The notes: generated by a model not told the origin, from the sequence alone. A DNA stretch of 64,000 nucleotides from Desulfosediminicola ganghwensis (GCF_005116675.2 NZ_CP050699.1:3247001-3311000), one strand, 5' to 3'; positions 35,014-44,990 are shown, counted from the first letter of the stretch. Numbers and translations: made by a program.

Positions 35014-35547
35014 TCATCTTGTGTCCTGAAGCCAGTTTACTGGATCTGAAGCAATTGTTGTGAGAGCCTGGTTTACTGCAGAATGTAATGATATCATCTG
35101 AGCCAGAGCGTTCTCGTCGAACTGGTCGAGACATTTTTGTTTCGCATCCTCTTCAATTTTCCGAAACATCAATGAAAGCTCGTGAGCGCCAACCTGTATT
35201 GAGGTAGCACGCAAGGTACGGGCGAGCAATTCCACTGAAACATAGTCGGAAGTATAGATCTTCTCCTGCAGTCTCTCAATGGCGGCACACGAAAATTCAA
35301 GATATTTGCCGAAGTGGAGCCTGACAATGTTATGATTTCTGTCCTTGGCAAATTCGGTGAAAGCCAGCACTGTACCCGGATCAATAAGCCTGGTCATATT
35401 ATGACCACCACACCTTTTCTTAAGACTTGATATGTGCGGTTGGGATGAGGCCATATGTTCCATTGAATTCGATCTGTTAAAGGGATCATGTTCTCTACAT
35501 ATCATGTCGGTCAGGTGAGAAGGCTGGCTTGCAAAACAGAACGTCAT
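35014..35547 (-). CDS. HPt-like protein lacking the phosphoacceptor histidine
   Basis: Protein of about 177 residues. The C-terminal 110 residues look like a histidine phosphotransfer (HPt) four-helix domain: VELLARTLRATSIQVGAHEL and SLMFRKIEEDAKQKCLDQF match the canonical AHxLKGs..lGa..l...~.lE pattern. The expected histidine is arginine (ARTLRA), so phosphotransfer is unlikely and it could be a binding-only decoy. The ATG at 35547 has AGGAGA upstream; a start at 35397 is also possible. No kinase is next to it. Confidence 0.55.
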   Translation of the reverse strand: MTFCFASQPSHLTDMICREHDPFNRSNSMEHMASSQPHISSLKKRCGGHNMTRLIDPGTVLAFTEFAKDRNHNIVRLHFGKYLEFSCAAIERLQEKIYTSDYVSVELLARTLRATSIQVGAHELSLMFRKIEEDAKQKCLDQFDENALAQMISLHSAVNQALTTIASDPVNWLQDTR

Positions 35548-35785
35548 TTTGCTTTCTCCTGACAAGTGTCTCTGTTTTTAGCTGGTGAGTCAAGCACAAT
35601 ACTGTATTAAATTAAGTCGATATGAGTTAGCTGATAATATTTTGTAACAGCGAAAATATTTTTTTAAAAGGGACTCTTTTAAGCCTCACCTAACTGGGCA
35701 GGTATTGCGGTTGGTCCAGGGTGATCCAACTTTGACCATGAGTGCTAAGTTTGATTTTGGTGGAATTGCATTTTTCTAAAAAAAA

Positions 35786-36613
35786 TCAGCCAAGTACTCC
35801 GGCAGGCAATGAAGGCACGTGCTCCCCGCCAAGTACGTATCCTCCGTCCATTCGAATAACACTACCTGTTAAATAACTTGCTTCAATAGCAAGGAAATAT
35901 ACCATTTGTGCGACTTCCTGCGGTGTACCGGTACGTTCCAGAAGTGTATGGTTCAACAACAGCCTCTTTTCTGAATCGGTAAGGATCGTCCAGCCCCTGG
36001 TGTGATCTCCATGCCGGCCATCGATTAAACCGATCATCAATTCGTTGACCCGAATCCGGGGGGCACATTCTCTTGCCCAGGTCTCAGTAAGGTTACGAAT
36101 AGCACTATTCGCTGCGCTATAGCCATCATTAAAAAAGCAGGCAGCTGGACCGGAACGACCAACCAGTCCGGCAATTGAGGAAATATTGACGATTGCACAG
36201 TGAGGACCGGTCATCAGTGGTTTGGTGCATTGATACAAATTCCATTTGGCTTTTATGGTGGTCTCAACTTCAAGTTGCCACTGGTCCTTATTGTGATCAT
36301 GGAAATATGAGCCGTGAACGACGGGCATTCCACCTCGTTCGATATTGTTGACCAGGTAATCTATCGTGGAAAATTTATCCCTGGCTCGCTCCAGAAGCTC
36401 ATTCACCAGGTCAAGATTACGCAGATCGCATTTCATTGATAACGTACTGGTTCCTGACCGGATAAACTCCTCGTCCATTTCCTTTACAGATTCCGGCCAG
36501 TCGTACCACGGGAGAACCAGGTTTGCCCCGGCCTGAGCAAAACGCCTGGCAATGGCTCTGCCAATTAATCTTGAAGCACCTGGAATGAGGACAGTTTTTC
36601 CTGATAAATTCAT
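35786..36613 (-). CDS. SDR family NAD(P)-dependent oxidoreductase
   Basis: Classical short-chain dehydrogenase of 275 residues. Cofactor site IPGASRLIGRAIARRFA (variant of TGxxxGIG), NNIERG in place of NNAG, catalytic serine in VNISSIAGLVG, YSAANSAIRNLT with the YxxxN in place of the usual YxxxK, and the FabG-like end LTGSVIRMDGGY. The missing lysine of YxxxK is unusual and may lower or change activity. Substrate unknown. Confidence 0.8.
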   Translation of the reverse strand: MNLSGKTVLIPGASRLIGRAIARRFAQAGANLVLPWYDWPESVKEMDEEFIRSGTSTLSMKCDLRNLDLVNELLERARDKFSTIDYLVNNIERGGMPVVHGSYFHDHNKDQWQLEVETTIKAKWNLYQCTKPLMTGPHCAIVNISSIAGLVGRSGPAACFFNDGYSAANSAIRNLTETWARECAPRIRVNELMIGLIDGRHGDHTRGWTILTDSEKRLLLNHTLLERTGTPQEVAQMVYFLAIEASYLTGSVIRMDGGYVLGGEHVPSLPAGVLG

Positions 36614-37174
36614 AGTTACGTTTGTTTGGTAAGGTTATCGGAGTAATTGCAATTTAAAATAATATTTTTATCTAATTCCCTATAAAGCTCAGCTTCGCGA
36701 ATCTAGGCGTGAGGCGCAAGCAGTAAATATATGAATTAACAGCATAAAATTAAAAAAAGTGTTCCCCGCGATTCGATAGCATAAATCGATTCCAGGAGAG
36801 CCAATCCGCAACGACTCACACCTCTCTCCTCAACTTTTCAGGCTGAAGATGAGGGGTGATCTGCTTCTTCGCTTAACCAAATTCTTTCTCTCAGGGAACG
36901 GGAATACTGATTTTGAAGTATAGCAGTAAATAGAAAACTGGCAATCAGGTTGAGGTCGTTTATACGGAACAGGTATCACGCATGGAGCAGAGTTACTGAT
37001 TATCAGATGCCCTTATCAAGTCTATTTTTCCTGTTATAAGAGTTGGATTACAGAAATGTCACGGAAGGCAAACCTTGTTTTTCCCATGATAGGAACTATG
37101 GTTAGCGCTGAATGATTATCTTTTCAAAGTCTATAGGATTCTTAAAAAAAAATACGAGTTTCAGAGAGTTGATC
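36614..37174. other. Intergenic region upstream of the M16 protease gene
   Basis: About 560 bp between divergent genes (less if the protease starts at 37112). AT-rich, no gene, RNA or clear repeat was recognised. Confidence 0.4.
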
Positions 37175-40051
37175 ATGAAACATGTTCTATCTATTGGAGT
37201 TGCGTTCTTTTTTCTAGTTATAACCAGTTCACTGCATGCAGAGATGACGAATCAGGTGTGTATGGCTACGCCAGGGTGGCCGTCGGATCGCAGTGATCTG
37301 GAGGCTGATCCATCTCTTGTCCGCGGTACCCTGAATAATGGCATGCGCTATGTCATCAAGGAGAATTCTGAGCCGAAAAGCAGAGTGGCTATGTATCTGC
37401 TCATCAACGCAGGCTCGCTGAATGAGCTTGAATCACAAAGGGGAGTGGCTCATTTTCTTGAACATATGCTGTTTAACGGCAGCACCCACTTTAAACCTGG
37501 TGAATTGGTGAAGTTCTTTCAGGATATCGGTATGAATTTTGGCGGCGACACCAATGCATTCACCAGTTTTGATCAGACGGCATACAACATCATTCTGCCT
37601 GATGGGACCAGTGAAAATCTCGAAAAGGGATTCCTGGTACTCTCTGATTACGCAAGAAGAGCGCTGCTGCTGGAATCAGAAATAGATAGAGAGCGAGGAG
37701 TTATACTTTCAGAAAAGAGATCGAGGGATTCTGTCGGCTACCGGGCACGAGTCAAAGCGAGCGAGTTCAAATATGATGGGACCCTCCTGGCAACACGTCA
37801 ACCGATAGGGCTCGAATCGGTGATAAAGGATGCAGACAGAGAACTGTTGAAATCATTTTATGACACATGGTATCGAACAGACAACATGGTGGTTGTGGTT
37901 GTCGGTGATGTGTCAAGTGAACAGGTGAAGCCCCTTCTTGAAGACGCGTTTTCGCCGCTTGAATCTCCAGAAGATGCCCCTGTGTGCCTTGATTTCGGAG
38001 CTGTAATCCATGCTGAAGACAAAGCCTATTATCATTATGATCCAGATCTGGGGAGTACAAATGTCTCTATAGACTCAATCTGGAACCTGACTCGTCGAAA
38101 TGACAGTAAGGCTATGCAACGAGAAGAGGTGATACGGGTTGCGAACATCATGATGATGCAGAGACGTCTCAATAAACTGCAGGAAAGTGAAGGGGAACTC
38201 TTCTCGGGTATTGGTTACTATTCCGGAGATATGGTTCGAAAGCTCGGGTACTCGACCCTGAGTGCGAGTGTTGTTAATGGAAAATGGCAGGAAGGCCTCG
38301 AATATTTGGAAAATTATCTGAGGCAGGTGCTGGAATATGGATTTCAGGAGCAGGAATTTGAACTTGTGAAGAAAGAGCTCATTTCGATGTTGGAGCGTGC
38401 AGTGTTGACAGCCGACACCAAGCCGTCTCAAAAGATTGCCAGGTCGATAATGCGCGCGTTTGTCAGTGACAGGGTTATCATGTCCCCCCAGCAGGAGCTT
38501 GATCTGTATTCAGCCATGCTCGATGATTTAACTATGACAGAGATTAATGCTGGCATCAGAAAAGACTGGTCACAGGGGAACAGATTGGTCTCCGTTGAAG
38601 GCAGTACTGAAATCGCAGGTAATAAAGCTGAAGCGAAAATCCTCGACCAGTATCTTTTGGCAAAAACAAAAGCCGTTACACCTTATAAGGAGGATATCGT
38701 AGGGGAATTTCCGTATCTTACGATACCGGATGTTGATGACTCGATAGTCAAAGAACAGCATAGGATAGAATCGATAGATGCAGAGCGTATAATCTATGCG
38801 AATAATGTTTCGCTCATATTAAAACCCACTGAATTCAACGCAAATACCATCCAGCTGGTTCTTGATTTTGGTAGTGGTAAGCTTAGCGAGCCTAAACCGG
38901 GAATGGGGATGTTGGCCAATGATATAGTCAATGATTCCGGAACGGCTAATCTGACCAGTACTGCACTTGACGAATTACTCGCTGGAACCACCGTCCAGTT
39001 AAACTTTGAGGTGCGTGAGGACAGTTTCAGACTTTCAGGGAGCAGTCTTACCAAAGATTCTGAGCTCCTGTTCCAATTGCTCTATACCCTGCTCAATGAC
39101 CCTGGTTTTCGTGAAAGATCCTACACGATTGCACGTAATCAGCTAAAAGAAATGTATGACAGTATTGCAAATGAGGCGGAAGGCGCAAAGGCCTCGGGTG
39201 TGGAGCGGTTTTTTGCCGGCGGAGACGAGAGGGTGGGATTGCCGCCCTGGGAGGATGTTGAGGCGATCAGCCTGAAAGAGATAGAGGCGTGGCTCGTTCC
39301 TCAATTTGCCGCTGGCGGTGTCGAGGTGGCCGTTGTAGGTGATTTTGATCCTGAAAGAATAAAAGAACTCGCACGGACGTATCTGGGGGGACTTGAAAAG
39401 AGAGAACCCATCTCCGGCACCAGCTCAACATTAACTTTTCCGAGAGGGCAGCAGCATGTAGAACTGGTCAACTCTCAGATCGATAAATCAATTGTAGTCG
39501 TGGCGTGGCCTACTGATGATTTTTGGGATATTAACAGGACAAGGCGACTCAATGTGCTTGCCGGAATCTTTCGTGAGAGGCTGCGACAGGTTGTTCGGGA
39601 GAAGCTCGGCGCAACCTATTCACCAGTGGTGTTCAGCGCTCCAAGCAGAGTGTATACTGATTACGGTCGATTGCAGGCAGAAGTGGTTGTGGCGCCGGGC
39701 AAGGAAAATGAGATCATCAAGGAGATAACGACCATTGCCAGGGAGTTGAGCACGAAGCCAGTTCCCAAAGAAGAACTCGATAGAGTTATTGAACCTTACC
39801 TTACCTCTCTAAGGGACGCAGTGAACAGCAATCCATATTGGCTCAGGTCTGTCCTGGCAAATTCAACACGGCATCCGGAGCAGCTCGAATGGCCTGCGTC
39901 CATTCTTACAGATTTTCAGGGGATCACAACCGGGGATGTTGAATCGCTGGCAAAACAGTATTTGTTACCCGATGCTGCAGCTACTGCCGTGATTAAACAG
40001 GCAGAGTCGAAAAATAACGCTCAAGCGGATACCGGAAAACCAGCTGACTAA
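37175..40051 (+). CDS. Periplasmic M16 family zinc metalloprotease
   Basis: Large pitrilysin/insulinase-type protease, about 958 residues with a signal peptide (MKHVLSIGVAFFFLVITSSL, cleaved near HAE). The inverted zinc motif HxxEH is seen in GVAHFLEHMLFNG (about residue 92) with the distal glutamate region downstream. A second M16 domain begins at about residue 540, and IREKLGATYSPVV-like VREKLGATYSP is the typical inactive-half signature. Two-domain, about 930 residues, resembles PqqL. The ATG at 37175 is preferred because it gives the signal peptide; 37112 would hide it. Confidence 0.88.
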   Translation: MKHVLSIGVAFFFLVITSSLHAEMTNQVCMATPGWPSDRSDLEADPSLVRGTLNNGMRYVIKENSEPKSRVAMYLLINAGSLNELESQRGVAHFLEHMLFNGSTHFKPGELVKFFQDIGMNFGGDTNAFTSFDQTAYNIILPDGTSENLEKGFLVLSDYARRALLLESEIDRERGVILSEKRSRDSVGYRARVKASEFKYDGTLLATRQPIGLESVIKDADRELLKSFYDTWYRTDNMVVVVVGDVSSEQVKPLLEDAFSPLESPEDAPVCLDFGAVIHAEDKAYYHYDPDLGSTNVSIDSIWNLTRRNDSKAMQREEVIRVANIMMMQRRLNKLQESEGELFSGIGYYSGDMVRKLGYSTLSASVVNGKWQEGLEYLENYLRQVLEYGFQEQEFELVKKELISMLERAVLTADTKPSQKIARSIMRAFVSDRVIMSPQQELDLYSAMLDDLTMTEINAGIRKDWSQGNRLVSVEGSTEIAGNKAEAKILDQYLLAKTKAVTPYKEDIVGEFPYLTIPDVDDSIVKEQHRIESIDAERIIYANNVSLILKPTEFNANTIQLVLDFGSGKLSEPKPGMGMLANDIVNDSGTANLTSTALDELLAGTTVQLNFEVREDSFRLSGSSLTKDSELLFQLLYTLLNDPGFRERSYTIARNQLKEMYDSIANEAEGAKASGVERFFAGGDERVGLPPWEDVEAISLKEIEAWLVPQFAAGGVEVAVVGDFDPERIKELARTYLGGLEKREPISGTSSTLTFPRGQQHVELVNSQIDKSIVVVAWPTDDFWDINRTRRLNVLAGIFRERLRQVVREKLGATYSPVVFSAPSRVYTDYGRLQAEVVVAPGKENEIIKEITTIARELSTKPVPKEELDRVIEPYLTSLRDAVNSNPYWLRSVLANSTRHPEQLEWPASILTDFQGITTGDVESLAKQYLLPDAAATAVIKQAESKNNAQADTGKPAD

Positions 40052-40086
40052 TCCCGCTATTGCCTGCTTGTATAGTAGCAACACTA

Positions 40087-40129
40087 AAAAACCGTAACTT
40101 CCTTTACTATCGGAGTTACGGTTTTTTTT
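40087..40129 (+). terminator. Intrinsic terminator of the M16 protease gene
   Basis: Arms AAAAACCGTAACT / AGTTACGGTTTTT with a 14-base loop, followed by more T. The A-rich 5' side lets it work for the convergent minus-strand gene also. Confidence 0.88.
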
Positions 40130-40157
40130 GCTGAATATCTGCCAAGAGGACAATGTC

Positions 40158-41078
40158 TCAGCCGACAACCCATAGAGCCAGATCTTCCGTCTGCATTATT
40201 GTCCGCCTGGCAACACCTCCAAGAAATCCTTTGCTCTCTCTTGCCGGGCGCCTGCCGATAACTATTGTGCCACAGTCATTTTTTCTGGCACTGCTTATAA
40301 TCGCTGAGCTTTCTTCAAGGGCTTTGGGTTGTGGCAGGGTTATAATGCATTTTGGAGGAATCCCAGCTTCTGTTAACAGGTCAGTGGGGCCTGTGAACAT
40401 GCAGCCGTTTCCTGACAGGTTGGCATCACACCAGTCTTTACCCCACTTGTCATAGAAATCCTCGGGGCGACATGCTGGCGGTGGAGAGAGGTAACCCCTT
40501 GCGTGGAAAAGATAAAAGCAGAGATCATCTCTGCCTGCAAAAATATGGGAGAGATGATCGATGGCCATCAGTGATGATGGTGTGCCGTCTACGGGCACAA
40601 GAAATTTCTTTGATTTGATTTCACCATCGATGATCCAGAGCGGAATAGAGTGACAGCTATCGAAGAGTGTGGAGGAGACAGAACCCATCAGCAACTCGCC
40701 CACAAACCCGACTCCGCGCCGTGCTATGACGAGGCTGTCTACGAGATTTTGTTCCGCCACCTGTTGGATGGAAGTAGCTATTGTTGCAGCCCTGTGATGA
40801 ATCCGCGAAATCCGTTCGGCCGGGAGTTTAAGATCAATAAGCTTCTGGTGCGCTTTTTCAAGCAGCCTGCTGCCCTTAAGAGCTTGTTTGCTGAGCGGGC
40901 GATCAGGTATGAGTGAATGTTGCGGATTTTCCGGTTCGGCGAAACATCTGGAGCTGCTGTCACAATGGAGAATACATATCTCTATGTCATGCTGATCAGC
41001 GAAAAGATGGGCTGTGTAATCAAGTGAAAGAAAGCTGTTTATAGAGTCATCAAGCGCGACCAGTATTTTTTTCTTCAT
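40158..41078 (-). CDS. Tandem universal stress protein
   Basis: Two Usp domains in one 306-residue chain. Domain one starts ILVALDDSINSFLSLDY and ends VIARRGVGFVGELLMGSVSSTLF, with the ATP-loop G-x2-G-x9-G(S/T) type pattern. Domain two starts KFLVPVDGTPSSLMAIDHL and ends IVIGRRPARESKGFLGGVARRTI. Usp proteins bind ATP and act in stress survival. It is a single gene, convergent with the protease. Confidence 0.87.
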   Translation of the reverse strand: MKKKILVALDDSINSFLSLDYTAHLFADQHDIEICILHCDSSSRCFAEPENPQHSLIPDRPLSKQALKGSRLLEKAHQKLIDLKLPAERISRIHHRAATIATSIQQVAEQNLVDSLVIARRGVGFVGELLMGSVSSTLFDSCHSIPLWIIDGEIKSKKFLVPVDGTPSSLMAIDHLSHIFAGRDDLCFYLFHARGYLSPPPACRPEDFYDKWGKDWCDANLSGNGCMFTGPTDLLTEAGIPPKCIITLPQPKALEESSAIISSARKNDCGTIVIGRRPARESKGFLGGVARRTIMQTEDLALWVVG

Positions 41079-41183
41079 TGCAACCCTCCTCAGCGTAAGC
41101 TCCTTTTTATACAGAGTAAGACTGATACCGGGAGTGAGTCAAATGTTTATTCTCAGGGTTGTGGGACAACATAAATGCATCAG

Positions 41184-41209
41184 GCCCGCCGGGGGGGATG
41201 CCGGCGGGC
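41184..41209 (-). terminator. GC-rich hairpin after cobI
   Basis: Perfect 9-bp arms GCCCGCCGG / CCGGCGGGC, 11 bp after the cobI stop codon. No T-run, so it may be an mRNA 3'-end stabiliser or a weak terminator. Confidence 0.5.
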
Positions 41210-41219
41210 GGGAGTTCAG

Positions 41220-41984
41220 TCAGGCGGCCGTGGCGATTTGTCGGAGTTGAACTGCTGCCCCTTCGCGCTTGCGCACAATGATAGTAGAGAAATAATGTGG
41301 ATTTTCAGGTACTTTTGATAAATCTTCTATGATACGCTGATCGGTCATACCTGCTTTCTCTACGTAGACTGCATTGCTGGTGAGTCCGGTCTCCCGCAGC
41401 AGTCTGCAGACACGATCCATCACCCTGTGAACTTTCATGAGTACAATGGCGTCATACTCAAGCAGGGCGTTTCTGAGCTTTTCTTCAGAAAAGGTGGCGG
41501 GAACAACGGCGAGCAGATCATCACCCAGACATATCGGGGTTGCAGTGGAAGCAGAGCAACTGGACATAGCTGAGATGCCGGAAACAAACTCAACATGTAC
41601 ATCTTCCCTTAAGGAACAGATTGTCTCGTAGAGATAATAGCCGGTTGAGTAGATCGCAGGGTCACCGAGGGTAGGAAAGACCACATTTTTGCCAGCATCA
41701 AGCAATGAAAGAATTGTTTCCGCTGCTTTTTGCCAGGCGACCTCAATTTCCGGATGCAGTTTTTCACCCAGGCGAACCTTCTTCATGGGGAAATAGAGTT
41801 CAAAAACTTCCTTTTCACTGACATCTACTGCTTGCTGAACAATGGAAAGGGCTGTGGAACTACCGTTTTTGGAGCCCTTGGGAGCAGCCACAGCCGGACA
41901 ACTCTTGATTGTGTTTACAGCTTTAATCGTTAGTAACTCAGGGTCACCTGGGCCTGTGCCGACGATAAATAGAGTAGATCGCAT
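41220..41984 (-). CDS. cobI: Precorrin-2 C(20)-methyltransferase
   Basis: SAM-dependent methylase of corrin ring synthesis (CobI/CbiL). The 254-residue protein has the N-terminal SAM motif FIVGTGPGDPELLTIKAV, then FPTLGDPAIYSTGYYLYE, VSGISAMSSCSASTATPICLG and VLMKVHRV, all typical of the C20 methylase. The ATG at 41984 has GAAGG upstream and gives the canonical start; ATGs at 41999 (in an ATGA overlap with btuF) and 42005 are possible. It is the fourth gene after the cobalamin riboswitch. Confidence 0.88.
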   Translation of the reverse strand: MRSTLFIVGTGPGDPELLTIKAVNTIKSCPAVAAPKGSKNGSSTALSIVQQAVDVSEKEVFELYFPMKKVRLGEKLHPEIEVAWQKAAETILSLLDAGKNVVFPTLGDPAIYSTGYYLYETICSLREDVHVEFVSGISAMSSCSASTATPICLGDDLLAVVPATFSEEKLRNALLEYDAIVLMKVHRVMDRVCRLLRETGLTSNAVYVEKAGMTDQRIIEDLSKVPENPHYFSTIIVRKREGAAVQLRQIATAA

Positions 41985-41995
41985 TTTTTTTACCT

Positions 41996-42991
41996 TCATT
42001 GCCATTTTTGCAATTGGGTCTGAGGAGTGAAAAGAGGTTCATGGCTGGCTACATCAGGCTGTTCCCGTCTCAGTACAGGGTACAGCGCTGATTGGATTTT
42101 ACTAATGCCTGTGAGTAGCCGCATGGTGGGACGTGAAACAAGTTCTTCATCAACTAAAAAGACAGAATTCGTCTGTAATGCTTTTATGAGCTGAAAGCCG
42201 GGTTCGTTGTATATATCTGTAAGACTTACCCTGTTCATCCTGCCTGTCTGACTGAGGTAAATATCTATTTCATTGGCCTTGGCGAGAATACGCTCCTTTC
42301 CGTAAGGGGCTATATTGCTGTTGTTTCTGGCAACAGCGTCATTGGCAATATTCAGGCCTCCCCCAGTCTCAAGAGCGAACATCGATATAGCGTCCGGGGC
42401 GAAGGTTTTCATTTTGGAGTGAATAGCCTCGAAATAAACGCGTGGTCGCTCTTCCCTTGGAACCGGGATACTATCTTCCAGCTGATCAAGGGCGAGGGTA
42501 AACTGCTGTACCATTTTGTCCGCTTCGGTGGTTTTGCCAGTCAGAAGTCCAAGCAGTCGCCAGTAGTCAAACATCTGATCGATATTAGTAGGCTGCAGGG
42601 ATACAACAGTAATTCCGGCCGAGCGGAGCTTGGAGATAAGCTCTGGCACTGAGCGTGATATCATGGGGCGGATAAGAATCAGGTCCGGCCTGGCGGCAAG
42701 AAATTTTTCCGTATTGTCACGATAACTGAAACGATTCTTATCAGAAATTGAGGCTGGGTAGTTATCTGAACGGCCAATACCGATAAACTCCTCGTCACAA
42801 CCTAAAAAAGCGAGGTTTTCAGTGTGAGCGGGATAAAGGGAAATGATCCTGCTGAATGGCTTGTCAAATCGGATGGTGCTTCCCTCATCGTCCGTAATTT
42901 CGGTCATCTGGGCGAAGGCTGACTGGCCATATAGAGCGAAGCTCAATAGACAAATCAACACCCCGAGTTTACTCATCCTCTTAATGTTCAT
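41996..42991 (-). CDS. btuF: Cobalamin-type ABC transporter substrate-binding protein
   Basis: Periplasmic receptor of the BtuF/FecB fold, 331 residues with signal peptide (about 8-28, GVLICLLSFALYGQSAFA). Family marks include RIISLYPAHTENLAFLGCDEEFIGIG, RPDLILIRPMI and the long connecting helix. Cobalamin or another corrinoid is inferred as ligand from the riboswitch and cobI, not from sequence alone. ATG at 42991 overlaps the end of the ATPase gene by 11 bp. Confidence 0.8.
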   Translation of the reverse strand: MNIKRMSKLGVLICLLSFALYGQSAFAQMTEITDDEGSTIRFDKPFSRIISLYPAHTENLAFLGCDEEFIGIGRSDNYPASISDKNRFSYRDNTEKFLAARPDLILIRPMISRSVPELISKLRSAGITVVSLQPTNIDQMFDYWRLLGLLTGKTTEADKMVQQFTLALDQLEDSIPVPREERPRVYFEAIHSKMKTFAPDAISMFALETGGGLNIANDAVARNNSNIAPYGKERILAKANEIDIYLSQTGRMNRVSLTDIYNEPGFQLIKALQTNSVFLVDEELVSRPTMRLLTGISKIQSALYPVLRREQPDVASHEPLFTPQTQLQKWQ

Positions 42992-43781
42992 TGTTGTACC
43001 TGTACTGTATATGCGGATTTCCCAGGGCCTGATGTACGATATCGGCATGAACCCTGAAAACAGTTTGCAGTAATTCAGAAGTGAGAATGTCTTCAACAGA
43101 GCCGGATGCTGCTATTTGCCCATTTTCCATAACAATAAGCTCATCACAGTAGGCAGCAGCGAGATCGAGGTCATGGATAGCTCCAACTACAGTTATCGAG
43201 TCATGGTCTACTCTTTCCCGAAGTGCCTGCATAATATCTATGGAATGCCGGACATCGAGGCTTGCTGTGGGTTCATCAAGTACAAGGACTTCGGTGTTCT
43301 GGGCAAGCGCCCGTGCCACCAGTACTCTTTGCCTTTCGCCACCTGAAAGCCTGGTTACCATTCGGTTACGGAGTTGGTAAATGTCAAGTGTCTTAATGGC
43401 TTCCATAACCAGGTCGATATCTTTTTGCGAAGGTGTGCCGAACCTGTCAATAAACGGGTGTCGGCCCATCATTACCACTTCAAAGACGGAGTATTCGAAA
43501 TGAAGTGCCACGTTCTGGGGTACAAATGAAAGCACTTTAGCAAGATCAAGTTTTGGCAGGCGGTGGACTACAGTTCCACGCAGCTGCACCTTGCCTCGGG
43601 TTGGCTGTCGGCTGCCGTTTAACAGGTTGATGAGTGTAGTTTTTCCGCTGCCGTTGGGGCCGATAAGCCCATACATTTTCCCCTTTTTTAACTGAAAATT
43701 AAGCCCTGAAAGGCAGGGGTGATTGCGGTATTGGTAATAGCAATCGGATACCTGGTAGACGATGGAACTGTTTTCAGGCAT
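42981..43781 (-). CDS. btuD: Cobalamin-type ABC transporter ATP-binding protein
   Basis: ATPase of the FecE/BtuD class, about 266 residues. Walker A GPNGSGKTT, Q-loop SFVPQN, signature RLSGGERQRVLVARAL, Walker B VLVLDEPTASLD and H-loop GAIHDLDLAAAYCDE. The ATG at 43781 is used, with GGGAGGGG upstream; it overlaps the permease stop by 8 bp. The order permease, ATPase, binding protein, cobI is coupled by overlaps. Confidence 0.86.
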   Translation of the reverse strand: MPENSSIVYQVSDCYYQYRNHPCLSGLNFQLKKGKMYGLIGPNGSGKTTLINLLNGSRQPTRGKVQLRGTVVHRLPKLDLAKVLSFVPQNVALHFEYSVFEVVMMGRHPFIDRFGTPSQKDIDLVMEAIKTLDIYQLRNRMVTRLSGGERQRVLVARALAQNTEVLVLDEPTASLDVRHSIDIMQALRERVDHDSITVVGAIHDLDLAAAYCDELIVMENGQIAASGSVEDILTSELLQTVFRVHADIVHQALGNPHIQYRYNNEH

Positions 43782-44811
43782 ATCCCCTCCCAAGCTGGCG
43801 TTTTCTGAAGATGTAACAGAAGAAGGGGCCACCGATAAGCGCAGTCAATACTCCGATTGGTATTTCGTGGGGAAGAATTGCGCGGGTAACGGTGTCCGCG
43901 ACCAGCAGCAGGATAGAACCGGCAAGAAATGACGCAGGTAAAAGAATCCTGTTATCAGGCCCTGTTATCATTCGAAGCATATGGGGAACAATGAGGCCGA
44001 CAAAGCCGATGACACCAGATACAGCGACACAGATCGCTGTAATAAGAGAAGCACTTATCAGGAGTTGCCTGCGGATTTTGGCACTATCCACTCCGAGAGT
44101 GTCAGCGGTGGTGGTGCCTAGCGCCATAATATTGAGATCCCTGGCATAGTAGCAACAAAAGAGCAGACATGGAGCTAGAATCAGTAAAAGAAGCCCTGCA
44201 TCGTGCCACGATTTACCGATAAATGAGCCCATCAACCAGAAAATGATAACACCCACCTCTTCGTCAGCCATGTATTTTATAAAGCCGATTCCCGCTGAGA
44301 GTATTGCTGCTACAATAACGCCCGAAAGGATAAGGGTATTTGAGGAAAGTTGCGGATCGTCCGAAGAAAGATAAAACACCGCTCCAAGTGTTGTAACAGC
44401 TCCAATAAATGCAAAAAAGGGAACTAAATATGAGACAGGCAGGGATATGCCGATAATCGATAGTATAAAGGCTGTAGAAGCACCAAATGCCGCACCGGAT
44501 GAAATGCCGAGAGTATACGGGTCGGCCAGAGGGTTAAGCAGTATTGCCTGAAATATACCTCCGGCAAGGGCGAGGCCTCCTCCGACAAGGGCCGCAACGA
44601 GTATGCGCGGCAACCGTACATCCATGATGATGACAGAGTTGGTGGTATTTACAGCTGCACTGAGCCCTGGTTGATCGAAAAGCGTCTGCCAGAGTGTTGC
44701 GATAACATCGGCTGCAGATATGCTGATATAGCCCATACCGGTTGCAGTGATAATTACAGCAACGAGTACAGTTATCAGTGAGCCAAAAAGTAGTTTTGCC
44801 TTGCCGCGCAT
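43774..44811 (-). CDS. btuC: Cobalamin-type ABC transporter permease, FecCD family
   Basis: Inner-membrane permease with about ten hydrophobic segments, about 345 residues. Family signatures: VRLPRILVAALVGGGLALAGG, NPLADPYTLGISSGAAFGAS, SGVIGFVGLIVPHMLRMITG and the C-terminal LTALIGGPFFCYIFRK. The ATG at 44811 has AGGAG 5 bases upstream and is preferred to 44874. First gene downstream of the riboswitch. Confidence 0.86.
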   Translation of the reverse strand: MRGKAKLLFGSLITVLVAVIITATGMGYISISAADVIATLWQTLFDQPGLSAAVNTTNSVIIMDVRLPRILVAALVGGGLALAGGIFQAILLNPLADPYTLGISSGAAFGASTAFILSIIGISLPVSYLVPFFAFIGAVTTLGAVFYLSSDDPQLSSNTLILSGVIVAAILSAGIGFIKYMADEEVGVIIFWLMGSFIGKSWHDAGLLLLILAPCLLFCCYYARDLNIMALGTTTADTLGVDSAKIRRQLLISASLITAICVAVSGVIGFVGLIVPHMLRMITGPDNRILLPASFLAGSILLLVADTVTRAILPHEIPIGVLTALIGGPFFCYIFRKRQLGRGYA

Positions 44812-44951
44812 TACTCTCCTTAAAATAAAAAGCAAAATCCGGACAGCAAACAAAATACCAGGGAACCGGGGCAATGTTCATTTAAGCAATTAACACACCA
44901 GCATATACTGAAGAAAGTGCAGGCAGTAGTATTCAGCAAGTGCGAAAAAAC

Positions 44952-44990
44952 AAAAAAAAATCCCGAATCACTCTAACAGTGATCCGGGAT
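44952..44990 (-). terminator. Intrinsic terminator in the riboswitch expression platform
   Basis: Arms AGTGATCCGGGAT / ATCCCGAATCACT (one mismatch), 5-base loop, and on the minus strand a run of nine T. It lies between the cobalamin aptamer and the btuC start, as expected for a transcription-terminating B12 riboswitch. Confidence 0.85.
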
